Source: Lachnospiraceae bacterium
GTDB lineage: Bacteria > Bacillota > Clostridia > Lachnospirales > Lachnospiraceae
Direction of reading: 5' to 3'
Assembly: GCA_030524705.1 (NCBI GenBank)
Contig: JAUNGD010000028.1
Location: 3,997 to 42,977 of the forward strand
Length of the DNA stretch: 38,981 nt
Below are positions 24,528 to 32,496 of this stretch, piece by piece. The notes below the pieces were generated by a model that did not search any database, was not told where the DNA came from, and was given only the letters and a program-made list of their open reading frames with translations. Position 1 is the first letter of the stretch. Every line of letters begins with the position of its first letter. The position numbers were made by a program, and so were the translations under genes.

Positions 24528-24932
24528 TTAAAGCTTATTCCGGCTTTTCAGAATTTCTTCCACCAGCTCCACACACTCATACACCATTCCGTCGCAGTGC
24601 GGTTTCTTTTCCTGTCCCTTTTCTTTATTGATGCGGAGCAGGTCTCCACAGTTCAGGAAGCCCTCATGACGTTCCTTCAGCTTTCCGTAGTACTCTCCCA
24701 CCGCCCCAGCATCGTCTACTCCGAACAGTCCCAGCACCATCAAGCCTCCGGTAATGGCCCCACAGACCGACGCCATTTTCATACCGCTGCCGAAGTTTAC
24801 CGCCACCTTCATGGCCGCCTCCTCAGTGATCCCTGCATCCTTCGCAAAGGGGACGATGACTGACTGGGCGCAGTTGTAATGCACCTCCGTAATAGCCCGC
24901 AGCTCCTTCGCTCTATCCAAATATTTACTCAT
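24528..24932 (-). CDS. C_GCAxxG_C_C family protein
   Basis: The 134-aa cysteine-rich protein matches the conserved C_GCAxxG_C_C family by its spaced motifs: HYNCAQSV (Cys21), SVCGAITGG (Cys57), FLNCGDLL (Cys95) and PHCDGMVYECV (Cys112, Cys119). The cysteines and central Gly-rich helix suggest metal or redox cofactor binding; the biochemical role of the family is not established. The ATG at 24932 follows AGGAGGAGC. It stands alone on minus between two plus-strand genes. Confidence 0.9.
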   Translation of the reverse strand: MSKYLDRAKELRAITEVHYNCAQSVIVPFAKDAGITEEAAMKVAVNFGSGMKMASVCGAITGGLMVLGLFGVDDAGAVGEYYGKLKERHEGFLNCGDLLRINKEKGQEKKPHCDGMVYECVELVEEILKSRNKL

Positions 24933-25098
24933 GACAGCTCCTCCTCTTTTGATTTATATATTCTGTATTTCTGTATATATCTTAACACAGAAAAGCCCTA
25001 TCCGCCATATGGATCTAACGGATTAAAAAATGAAGCTATCTTACAAGACCTTCAGAGACAAACGCTGTACAATACGTTCAGCAAGGAGGGTTCATAAA

Positions 25099-25521
25099 AT
25101 GAATTTACAGAATGAAAAATGCGTTATGATCATTGATGAAAATTTGCCGCTGGGAATTATTGCAAATACCGCTGCCATCATGGGAATCACACTGGGAAAG
25201 AATATGCCGGAGGTGGTGGGTGCAGACGTACACGACCAGACCGGCAATAAACATCTGGGAATTATCGAATTTCCGGTTCCCATCCTGAAGGGTGATGCAG
25301 CCGCCATCAAGGCTATCCGGGAGAAGCTCTATAACCCGGAATTTCAGGATCTGACCGTCGTCGATTTCTCCGACCTGGCACAGAGCTGCAAAACCTATGA
25401 CGAGTTTCTCACCAAAATGGCCGCGGCACCGGAAGCGGAACTGCGGTATTTCGGCATCGCGGTCTGCGGGGCAAAGAAGAAAGTCAACAAGCTAACCGGG
25501 AGTATGCCGCTTTTGAGGTAA
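25099..25521 (+). CDS. DUF2000 family protein
   Basis: The 140-aa cytoplasmic protein has the DUF2000 layout: CVMIIDENLPLGIIANTAAI at the start, ITLGKNMPEVVGADVHD, LGIIEFPVPILKG in the middle and YFGIAVCGAKKKVNKLTGS at the end. Family function is unknown; relatives are annotated as conserved hypothetical with a peptidyl-tRNA hydrolase-like fold. I chose the ATG at 25099 because AAGGAGGG precedes it by about 8 bases; the open frame from 25030 lacks a site. A lone TACAAT at 25068-25073 could be a -10, without a clear -35. It converges on the HAD gene. Confidence 0.9.
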   Translation: MNLQNEKCVMIIDENLPLGIIANTAAIMGITLGKNMPEVVGADVHDQTGNKHLGIIEFPVPILKGDAAAIKAIREKLYNPEFQDLTVVDFSDLAQSCKTYDEFLTKMAAAPEAELRYFGIAVCGAKKKVNKLTGSMPLLR

Positions 25522-25549
25522 AGGCGGAGTTCCTCACAAAATAGCTCAT

Positions 25550-26425
25550 TCAGGAGACCTCCGCCTGCCGCCTCAAGAAATCAAGAAAGCGCTCTACGCC
25601 TCCGCCGACCACCGTCACTCGCTCCGGCCGGTCTCCCGGCACCTCTGACACATCGAAAAAATCTCCGTTCTCTGTTCGATTTGTCTTCATAAAGCTGTCG
25701 CTTCCGAAAATTCCCGGCTCGATGCCGACGTACTCATCGCCCCAGAAAGCGCAGTCCTCCGCCCTGATTCCGAAATCATTTTCCAGCTTCTGCAGAATCG
25801 CATTCACGTTATCACTTTTGCTGGAAATCCCCACCTCAAGGTATTTCGCATCGCAGGTGGGTACGACGTCCACCTGAAATCTTCTTCCGGCTTCCTTCGC
25901 CAGCCCGATCATTTCCTGCAGTCCTCCGTCCAGGCCGCAGCCCCTCATGGTCTCCTTCAGCATATCCAGCTCATTTGCCTGCATGAACAGATTTGCGCCT
26001 CTGCTCTCCTTTACCATGAGGTCGATCTTGCAGTAATTCGGACGGCTAAACACGATGTCTGTCTCATAATCATACTGTTCCAGCAGTCTCTGATGAATCT
26101 CAAAGCAAATTCTGTGGATCTGCAAAAGCTTCTCTTTATCTGGAATCTCATCCTGGAAAATATAAGCTTTTCCGCCGTCATCGAAGGCGTAATTGTACGC
26201 TCCCCGGCCAAGTCCCAGATAAAGATTTGCCAGCTCCTCCTTCTCAAACAGCTCCTCCAGCTTTCCCTGCGCAATATTTTCTATCGTCGTACCGCTGACA
26301 ATCACCAGCTTGATTCCCTGTCGAAGCAGCGGCTTCATCGCCTCTGCCGCATCCGTTACCGGCGCCCTTCGCGATAAGACTGCCGTTCCGTCCCAGTCAA
26401 AAAAAATCGCCTTATATTTCTTCAA
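25550..26425 (-). CDS. HAD-superfamily hydrolase
   Basis: The HAD protein of about 291 aa has motif I FFDWDGT, motif II IVSGTT, and a motif IV region FWGDEYVGIEPG; the cap between (residues ~55-185) is of the Cof/sucrose-phosphatase-like type. It is the last gene of the transporter-GH65 operon, 32 bp after GH65, so it probably dephosphorylates a sugar phosphate from that pathway. It is not a beta-phosphoglucomutase: the PgmB cap motif and SKPxP segment are missing. I favour a TTG start at 26425, eight bases after GGAGG; the first possible TTG at 26440 overlaps that site. Confidence 0.8.
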   Translation of the reverse strand: MKKYKAIFFDWDGTAVLSRRAPVTDAAEAMKPLLRQGIKLVIVSGTTIENIAQGKLEELFEKEELANLYLGLGRGAYNYAFDDGGKAYIFQDEIPDKEKLLQIHRICFEIHQRLLEQYDYETDIVFSRPNYCKIDLMVKESRGANLFMQANELDMLKETMRGCGLDGGLQEMIGLAKEAGRRFQVDVVPTCDAKYLEVGISSKSDNVNAILQKLENDFGIRAEDCAFWGDEYVGIEPGIFGSDSFMKTNRTENGDFFDVSEVPGDRPERVTVVGGGVERFLDFLRRQAEVS

Positions 26426-26457
26426 AATATCTTCCTCCAAATTTTAAAATCGCATGA

Positions 26458-28962
26458 TCATACTCTGGGAATGACGGCCTCACTTCCGCACTCTGACAGC
26501 GCGACCGCTTTCCCATATACCAAAAATGCGGCCGGTTTCCCGCTCTTCAGACGGAATTTCGCTGCCTCCTGAGTGATCTCTGCCTGAATCACGCTTTCCC
26601 TGTAGCGCACACAGAATTTATATCCTTCCCAGGCCCGGGGCAGATGAGGCTGGAAGCTCAGCCTTCCGCCGAAGCACCGCATACCCGCAAAGCCATTGAC
26701 GATGGCCTGCCAGGTCCCCGCCATATTGGCCGCGTGAATACCCGCATAAAAATTATTATGGTAATCATCCAGATCCATCCGGGCAGACTGAGAAAAATAC
26801 TCATAGGATTCGTCAAAATACTCTCCTGCTCCTGCCATCCTAGCTCCGATGTCACAGGCTACAATTCCGAAAATACACGTAGACAGCGAGGAATGGTGCA
26901 GCGTTACCTCCTGATAAAAATCATAGTTTCTCCGCAGCTCCTCCCCGGAAAAAAGATTGCTGTGCAGATACATGCCGAGAATTGCATCGGCCTGCTTTGA
27001 CATCCGGTACCGCATAATAAACAGAGGATGATAATTTTCATACAGCCACGCACGTTTTTCCGGAGGGATCCTAGACTCATCCCAGGGCTTTCGCATCATA
27101 AAGCCGTCATCCATCGGATAGACCTGCCGGCTCTCGTCATACGGGAAATACATATTTTCCACAATTTTTTCCCAAAGCTCCGCCTCCTGCAATTCAAAAT
27201 CCAGCTTTTTCTCCAGCCGTAGCAGAGTTTCCATATCATGCTGCTGCAAATAGCGGACTGTCCCCACTGCGTCCCGCAGATGTTCCCTCGCCATCAGGTT
27301 TGTATAAAAGTTATTATCCACCAGTACATTGTATTCATCCGGCCCCGTCACGCTGCAGATGCAGTATTTTCCGTCCCTGCACTGCGCAAAGCTCCCTACA
27401 TCCGCCCATATCCTTGCCGTTTCAATGATAAGCTCCGCACCCTTTTCCTTAAAAAATTCCAGGTCTCCCGTCACCTGCAGGTACAGCGCCAGGGCATATT
27501 CGATGTCCGCATTGATGTGGTACTGCGCCGTTCCCAGCGGGTAATACGTGGAGGCCTCCTCCCCGTTGATGGTTCGCCAGGGAAACAGCGCGCCCTTCAG
27601 ATGTCCCAGAACCTTTGCCCTCTCCCTGGCCTGAGGAAGCGTTGCATAGCGGTATTCCAATAGCTTTCTGGCCGTTTCCGGCTCCGTATAGATGAGGACG
27701 GGCATGACATACATTTCCGTATCCCAGAAATAATGGCCCTCGTATCCCTCTCCCGAAAGTCCCTTTGCCCCCATTCCCGTTTTTCCATCCCTGCCTGCTG
27801 CCTGATAGATGTGAAATAAATTGAATCGGATTCCCTGGGAAAGCGCTTCGTTTCCCTCTCCCTTAATCTCAATGTCTGCCGTCTCCCAAAAACGGTGCAT
27901 CACCTTTTTTTGCTCCCGCTCAAGCCCCTCATAGCCCAGCGCCTCCGCTTCCAAAAGTGTTTCCCGCACAAAATTTTCCAAAAGCTCCGCCTTTTGGTCG
28001 AGGCTTGAAGAGTAGCAGATTATTTTTTCCAGAGTTACGGGGACATTCTTTTTTGCCTGAATATGCAGTGACAGCGATGCCTCCAAAGCACCCGCCCAGG
28101 TTTCCGGACTAAGGGCCTGGCCGCTTACCTCGGTACGCGGCTTATCCTCCGATATGCTCCGGCTATTCTCTCCAGCCACCGACGCATTCTTCCTGTTCTC
28201 CGGCGCATTCTCTCCATCCGCCGACATATTCTTCCTATTCTCCGGTGCGCAAATGTATACCCGGTGCGAGCTCCCACAGCCCACCGTCAGCCTGCTGGTC
28301 TGCGTCACGCCCTCATAATAAAGCATTTTCTCGTCTGCCTTCAGCGCGACCGGCTCCAGCTTCCTTCCGAAGGGGCCATAATCCACAATGGGATTTGTCT
28401 TTCTTGTGTGATTTTCCACATCTGCGAAAAGGCGGGAGGTAAAACAAAGCTCCCCGTCAAAATTCAGAGGCGTAACCTCATAGCTGATGGCCATAATGTT
28501 TTTCATCGCCATAGACACCAGCCGCTTGATGCGGATTTCCGCCCGTTTTCCCATGGGTGAGGTCCAGATCAGCCTTCGCTCCAATATTCCGTCCCGCATA
28601 TACAGCGTCCGGGCGTACTCTGCCATCCGGCCTGTCCTCATATCAAAGACTTCCCCGTCCAGAAAAACATGTGTCTCCTTCAAATTCGGAAGATTCAGCA
28701 GAGACTGGGAAAGGAGCGGCGAACCGAAATTCGCCTCGCCGTACCGGATTTCTTCCCTCTCATAAAATCCATTCACAAAGTTGCCCTCGAGTCCCGTATC
28801 GACGTCAAAGGGATACGCCTCCTCAAAGGTCCCCCGGGTCCCGATATAGCCATTGGACAGGGCAAAGGTTGTCTCATTCCTGTAATTATTCTTCACGTCA
28901 AAGGACTGCTCCGTAACAGTCCAGGATTCCACCGGATAAATCGGCTTTCTGTTTGTCTGCAC
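26458..28962 (-). CDS. GH65 disaccharide phosphorylase
   Basis: The 834-aa inverting phosphorylase of the maltose/trehalose/kojibiose group has an N-terminal beta-sandwich (1-~330), a linker and an (alpha/alpha)6 barrel. The general acid is Glu543 in the invariant VTGPDEYN block, and the phosphate-binding motif is HHSSLS (689-694). GEGYEGHYFWDTE (404-416) is also typical. It cleaves an alpha-glucoside such as maltose, trehalose, nigerose or kojibiose with phosphate to beta-glucose-1-phosphate plus an acceptor. The start is GTG at 28962, after GGAGG with 7 bases spacing. An odd Asn/Glu-rich insert (~239-285) contains a tandem 14-residue repeat. It follows the importer genes, so imported disaccharide is phosphorolysed in the cytoplasm. 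Confidence 0.93.
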   Translation of the reverse strand: MQTNRKPIYPVESWTVTEQSFDVKNNYRNETTFALSNGYIGTRGTFEEAYPFDVDTGLEGNFVNGFYEREEIRYGEANFGSPLLSQSLLNLPNLKETHVFLDGEVFDMRTGRMAEYARTLYMRDGILERRLIWTSPMGKRAEIRIKRLVSMAMKNIMAISYEVTPLNFDGELCFTSRLFADVENHTRKTNPIVDYGPFGRKLEPVALKADEKMLYYEGVTQTSRLTVGCGSSHRVYICAPENRKNMSADGENAPENRKNASVAGENSRSISEDKPRTEVSGQALSPETWAGALEASLSLHIQAKKNVPVTLEKIICYSSSLDQKAELLENFVRETLLEAEALGYEGLEREQKKVMHRFWETADIEIKGEGNEALSQGIRFNLFHIYQAAGRDGKTGMGAKGLSGEGYEGHYFWDTEMYVMPVLIYTEPETARKLLEYRYATLPQARERAKVLGHLKGALFPWRTINGEEASTYYPLGTAQYHINADIEYALALYLQVTGDLEFFKEKGAELIIETARIWADVGSFAQCRDGKYCICSVTGPDEYNVLVDNNFYTNLMAREHLRDAVGTVRYLQQHDMETLLRLEKKLDFELQEAELWEKIVENMYFPYDESRQVYPMDDGFMMRKPWDESRIPPEKRAWLYENYHPLFIMRYRMSKQADAILGMYLHSNLFSGEELRRNYDFYQEVTLHHSSLSTCIFGIVACDIGARMAGAGEYFDESYEYFSQSARMDLDDYHNNFYAGIHAANMAGTWQAIVNGFAGMRCFGGRLSFQPHLPRAWEGYKFCVRYRESVIQAEITQEAAKFRLKSGKPAAFLVYGKAVALSECGSEAVIPRV
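28165..28248 (-). repeat. 42-bp in-frame tandem repeat inside GH65 gene
   Basis: Two copies encode APENRKNMSADGEN (residues 239-252) and APENRKNASVAGEN (253-266). They lie in the beta-sandwich domain, in a loop that looks inserted compared with typical GH65 proteins. Confidence 0.75.
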
Positions 28963-29002
28963 TCTGGCACCTCCTCAAATTCTTTCCGCGTACTGCTTTC
29001 CT

Positions 29003-29097
29003 GCTGCAGTTCTTCTATCCCTTCACCGCTCCCGCCGCAGATTCTCTATCCCTTCACTGCTTCTACTTCAGATCCTCTATCCCTTCACCGCTCCCGC
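29003..29097 (-). repeat. 31-bp tandem repeat at permease-GH65 junction, 3 copies
   Basis: Three copies of a unit whose core reads TCTATCCCTTCACCGCT on plus occur with a 31-bp period; the last overlaps the 3' coding end and stop of the permease gene. On minus each core copy repeats GTGAAGGGATAG, the sequence that encodes the terminal Val-Lys-Gly-stop. The array fills most of the spacer before the GTG start of GH65. Confidence 0.8.
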
Positions 29098-29919
29098 CGT
29101 CAAGCTCTCCATCACCTGTCTCTGCAGAATGATAAAGAGTATGATCGTCGGAAGAACCGTCAGCACCACGGCTGCAAAAAGAGCAGAATAATTGTTGGCG
29201 AAGGTTCCCATATAATAATTCAGCGCAATCGGCACGGTTCTCGCCGAATTTCCGCTGGTCAGCATCAGGGCAAAATAAAATTCATTCCAGGTATTGATAA
29301 ACTGTAGCAGTGCGATTGTCACAAGGCCCGGCTTCGCCAGCGGAAGGATGATGCGGAGAAAGGTCTGCAAAAAGGAAGCCCCGTCGATGTACGCGGATTC
29401 CTCCAACGCCATCGGTATTGTTTTGTAATAGCTCGTCATGACAAAAAAGGACATCGGAATTCCCATGGCCGAATAAACAATGATCAATCCAATCTTTGTA
29501 TCAAAGATGCCGAGCTTCTGAAAGATCGCAAACAAAGGCTGGGAAATTGCCTGAGCCGGAAGCATCAGGGATGCCGAGATCAGCAGCACGATCACCACCT
29601 TCAGCTTGAAATCAAACCGGGAGATGATGTAGGCGCACATTGCCACCAGCGCCACCGTCACCAACACACTGCATCCCACGATAATTACACTGTTCAGAAA
29701 ATATTTTGCGATCGGCGCGTATTTGAAGGCCGCCTTATAATTCTCCAGGTTGAAGGAGGACGGCCAGGAAAGGGCCGAGGAGTTTATCTCACTGTACGTT
29801 TTAAAGGAGCTCAAAAAGGCCCACAGGAGCGGCCCCACCGCAATACAAACGAAGAAAATCATGAAAACATATTTGCAGATATGCGCGAGATACACACTGA
29901 ATTTTGACGTCTTCCTCAT
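29077..29919 (-). CDS. MalG/AraQ-type sugar ABC permease
   Basis: The 280-aa inner-membrane protein has six hydrophobic segments, from VFMIFFVCIAVGPLLWAFL near the N-terminus to the last around 245-265. The EAA loop EESAYIDGASFLQTFLRI, near residue 180, docks the ATPase. It starts with a 4-base ATGA overlap with the preceding permease. No ATPase gene is present in the operon, as is common for CUT1 importers of Clostridia that share one MsmK-like ATPase encoded elsewhere. Confidence 0.95.
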   Translation of the reverse strand: MRKTSKFSVYLAHICKYVFMIFFVCIAVGPLLWAFLSSFKTYSEINSSALSWPSSFNLENYKAAFKYAPIAKYFLNSVIIVGCSVLVTVALVAMCAYIISRFDFKLKVVIVLLISASLMLPAQAISQPLFAIFQKLGIFDTKIGLIIVYSAMGIPMSFFVMTSYYKTIPMALEESAYIDGASFLQTFLRIILPLAKPGLVTIALLQFINTWNEFYFALMLTSGNSARTVPIALNYYMGTFANNYSALFAAVVLTVLPTIILFIILQRQVMESLTAGAVKG

Positions 29920-30806
29920 TGTCTCACCCTCCCTGTCTCTTTTTTCTCACTGAAAAGCCGCTGTATCAGAAGCACGAGTATCAGACCTATGACGATCTGT
30001 ACGACGCCCACCGCATTTGCCTTGCCGAAATTATTTTCCAGCGTGGCGGCCTTATACAGATAGATGGGCAGGTTCAGTGTCGAGTGGCCCGGACCGCCCT
30101 TCGTCGTCATATAAATAATGTCAAACTGTGATACCATAGCCACGGAAGCCAGTGTCACACAGGTGCCGAAAATGTTTTTCATCAGGGGCAGCGTGATATA
30201 CCGGTCCAGCTGCCACGGCTTTGCCCCGTCCACCGTCGCCGCCTCATAAATTTCTTTGTCTATGGCTCCCATCTCCGCCAGGAAAATGATTGTATTAAAT
30301 CCCGAATAAAAAATCCAGGTACACGTAACCGTCCAGAATGCATACCTGGAATTGCCGAACAGGTTCGGAACCATCCCGTAATCCACGCCCAGGAAATCAA
30401 GGAAGGGCTGCACAATTCCGAAGGAAGGGTTCAGAAGAAGCGTAAACATAACGCCTGTCGCCGCAGTTGGAATAATATTCGGAATCATGTATGCCGTTCT
30501 GACGACCGACCATCCCCTCGGTTTTCTCCGAAGCACCAGAGCCATCAAAAGCCCCAGCAGCACATGAAACGTAGACTGCAAAACGACCCACACCAGCGTA
30601 TTCCGTATGGAATAAAGGAAATCCTCGTCGTTGAAGATCGTAACAAAATTTTTTATTCCCCGGAACACCGGCCCCGACGTAAGGGAATAATCACACAGGG
30701 ACGTATATACCACCGTCACAATGGGCGCAGCATATACAATTGCAAATAAAATCATACAGGGAATCGTAAAAAGAGCGATCCATATCCCCCGGTTTTTTGT
30801 TCTCAT
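29916..30806 (-). CDS. MalF/UgpA-type sugar ABC permease
   Basis: The 296-aa permease has six hydrophobic segments and the EAA motif at EIYEAATVDGAKPWQLDRYI. It is the partner of the MalG-like subunit. The ATG at 30806 follows AGGAGG. It lies 110 bp after the binding-protein gene, with a hairpin between, and is translationally coupled to the next gene. Confidence 0.95.
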   Translation of the reverse strand: MRTKNRGIWIALFTIPCMILFAIVYAAPIVTVVYTSLCDYSLTSGPVFRGIKNFVTIFNDEDFLYSIRNTLVWVVLQSTFHVLLGLLMALVLRRKPRGWSVVRTAYMIPNIIPTAATGVMFTLLLNPSFGIVQPFLDFLGVDYGMVPNLFGNSRYAFWTVTCTWIFYSGFNTIIFLAEMGAIDKEIYEAATVDGAKPWQLDRYITLPLMKNIFGTCVTLASVAMVSQFDIIYMTTKGGPGHSTLNLPIYLYKAATLENNFGKANAVGVVQIVIGLILVLLIQRLFSEKKETGRVRQ

Positions 30807-30828
30807 ATGGCCACCTCCTGTAAAACGA

Positions 30829-30852
30829 GGTCACTGCAGATTCGCAGTGACC
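30829..30852 (-). terminator. hairpin between binding-protein and permease genes
   Basis: GGTCACTGC (30829-30837) and GCAGTGACC (30844-30852) form a perfect 9-bp stem with a 6-base loop, followed on minus by TCGTTTTAC. It probably causes partial termination or protects the upstream mRNA, giving more binding protein than permease. Confidence 0.6.
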
Positions 30853-30916
30853 CCAGTCAAATTTAAACTAAATTGTGGTAATCCATGACACCTCACATGA
30901 CAGACCGCAGAGCGTA

Positions 30917-32224
30917 CTATTCATTCTTCGCTGCAGATTCCGACAGCTTCGCGCAGAACTCCTCCGGCGTAATATTTCCGTATGCCAGCTCAGGAAGCTC
31001 AGTAGAGAAGGTATCAATGGTATTCTGATACCAATATGCCTGATTCTGTCCGTATGTAAGCTCCGCCTTATCCTGAATCTCCAGAACCTCGGCCATCAGC
31101 GGGTCATTTTCGGTAAGCTCGGCAGGAATTTCCAGACCGTTTGATACCGGCTGAAGTCCCGTCATTTCCAGAGCTATGATCTGATTTTCCAAAGATGTTT
31201 CAAATTTCAGGAAAGTGACCGCCGCCTCAATCTTGTCCTCCTCCGTGGCGCCTACCATATCCCCCGGCGTCGGAACCATTTCCATACCGCTGCAAGGCAT
31301 CAGCATCACACCGACCTTGTCCGCAAAGCCCTCCGGCGCTTTTTCCGTCTCAGAAAAATCCGGTATCATCCACGGACCGTTGGGGAACATCGCCACTTCG
31401 CCGTTGAAGAAATGCGTTGCCATCGGGTCATATTTTGCCCCTACTGCATCTGGCGTCGTATATTGCTGGAACATCTTCTGGATCGTCTCTGCGGCCGCAA
31501 TCACCTCCGGCGTCTCAAAATCCGTCGGATACATAGAATTCATCCACTCATTTCCTGCGTCGCCGCTGGTGCCGATCAGCGCGCTCATCCAGAGATTGGT
31601 CAGCCATCCCGAATCCGCGCTGTCCATACCCACCGGCGTGATCCCGGCCTCCTTCAGCTTGTCGCAGACCTCAAAAAACTCATCCCAGCTTGCAAAGGCT
31701 ACCTCCGGCGCCTCGATGCCCGCCTGCTCAAACAGCTCTTTATTGTAATAAATATAAGAGATTTCCTTCGATACCGGGACTCCGTAAATTTTACCCTCCA
31801 CCGTGTTGAACTCCAGAGATGTCTCATCAAATTGTGCCTTCCACTCCGGGTCTGCATCAAAATACGGCGTCAGGTCTGCCACCTTGCCGGATTTCGCCGC
31901 CAGCTCCGTAATGTTGTTTCCGCCGTTGAATACTATATCCGGCAGATCGCCGCTGGAAATCAGCAGCTTGATCTTCTGGTTAAAAGCGTCCGTGGTGGGG
32001 ATCTCTTCGAAGTTGAACTCTACGTTTTTTCCCTCTTCTGTTTTCTGAAATTCGTCAAACAGATAGGAATAATATTCCGCCGCATAATCTGTTCCCACAT
32101 GATAGTTGATCACATCCAATACTACTTTTCCAGACTCCTCTGCCGCAGCATACATGGACAAACCTGCTGCGAGAAGCCCCGCTGCTCCTGCCGCCAGAAG
32201 CCCTCTTGCTATTTTTCTTTTCAT
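30917..32224 (-). CDS. CUT1 extracellular sugar-binding protein
   Basis: The 435-aa exported protein of the SBP_bac_1 family has a signal sequence of ~28 residues (LLAAGAAGLLAAGLSMYAAA) without a Cys lipobox. The mature part contains IKLLISSGDLPDIVFNGG, GVPVSKEISYIYYNKELFEQ and FFNGEVAMFPNGPWMI, all typical. It delivers an oligosaccharide, presumably a glucose disaccharide given the GH65 gene downstream, to the two permeases. Lacking an evident lipid anchor is unusual for a Gram-positive; retention might depend on the wall or permease. The ATG at 32224 follows GGGAGGAAG. Likely activated by the divergent YesM/YesN pair. Confidence 0.93.
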   Translation of the reverse strand: MKRKIARGLLAAGAAGLLAAGLSMYAAAEESGKVVLDVINYHVGTDYAAEYYSYLFDEFQKTEEGKNVEFNFEEIPTTDAFNQKIKLLISSGDLPDIVFNGGNNITELAAKSGKVADLTPYFDADPEWKAQFDETSLEFNTVEGKIYGVPVSKEISYIYYNKELFEQAGIEAPEVAFASWDEFFEVCDKLKEAGITPVGMDSADSGWLTNLWMSALIGTSGDAGNEWMNSMYPTDFETPEVIAAAETIQKMFQQYTTPDAVGAKYDPMATHFFNGEVAMFPNGPWMIPDFSETEKAPEGFADKVGVMLMPCSGMEMVPTPGDMVGATEEDKIEAAVTFLKFETSLENQIIALEMTGLQPVSNGLEIPAELTENDPLMAEVLEIQDKAELTYGQNQAYWYQNTIDTFSTELPELAYGNITPEEFCAKLSESAAKNE

Positions 32225-32496
32225 ATATCTTCCTCCCTTCGATTATGGACATTTGTTACTGTCTGATCCTACTGTAACATACTTCTGTCTCTGTTTTAAT
32301 AAAATCCCTTGTCCAATTTCTGGGAGATTTAACTCTCAAAAAGGCCTTTCTGCATTCTAAAAACGGATCGGCCGCAGCCGCTTTAAAAATATTGTGCTTT
32401 TCTTTGAAAAATCCGCCATTTCCGGGAAACGCATTGCTGCCTTCCCGGAAATATGATTAAATAATTTATAACAGTTCTTAATTATAAGGAGGCCCT
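32225..32496. promoter_or_regulatory. divergent control region of disaccharide operon and its regulators
   Basis: This 272-bp intergenic space separates the minus importer operon from the plus kinase/regulator pair. An 11-bp perfect inverted repeat (ATTTCCGGGAA at 32418-32428, TTCCCGGAAAT at 32442-32452) is a candidate operator. TGTTAC/GTAACA (about 32255-32280) can form a stem in the leader of the binding-protein mRNA. No consensus promoter was recognised on either strand, which fits activator dependence. Confidence 0.5.

Noticed and set aside
25550-26425. HAD protein as the PgmB partner of GH65
   Set aside because: PgmB cap and substrate motifs are absent; only the general HAD motifs fit.
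29003-29097. Target-site duplications or remains of an insertion sequence
   Set aside because: No transposase fragment or terminal inverted repeats; the units are tandem copies of the adjacent coding end.
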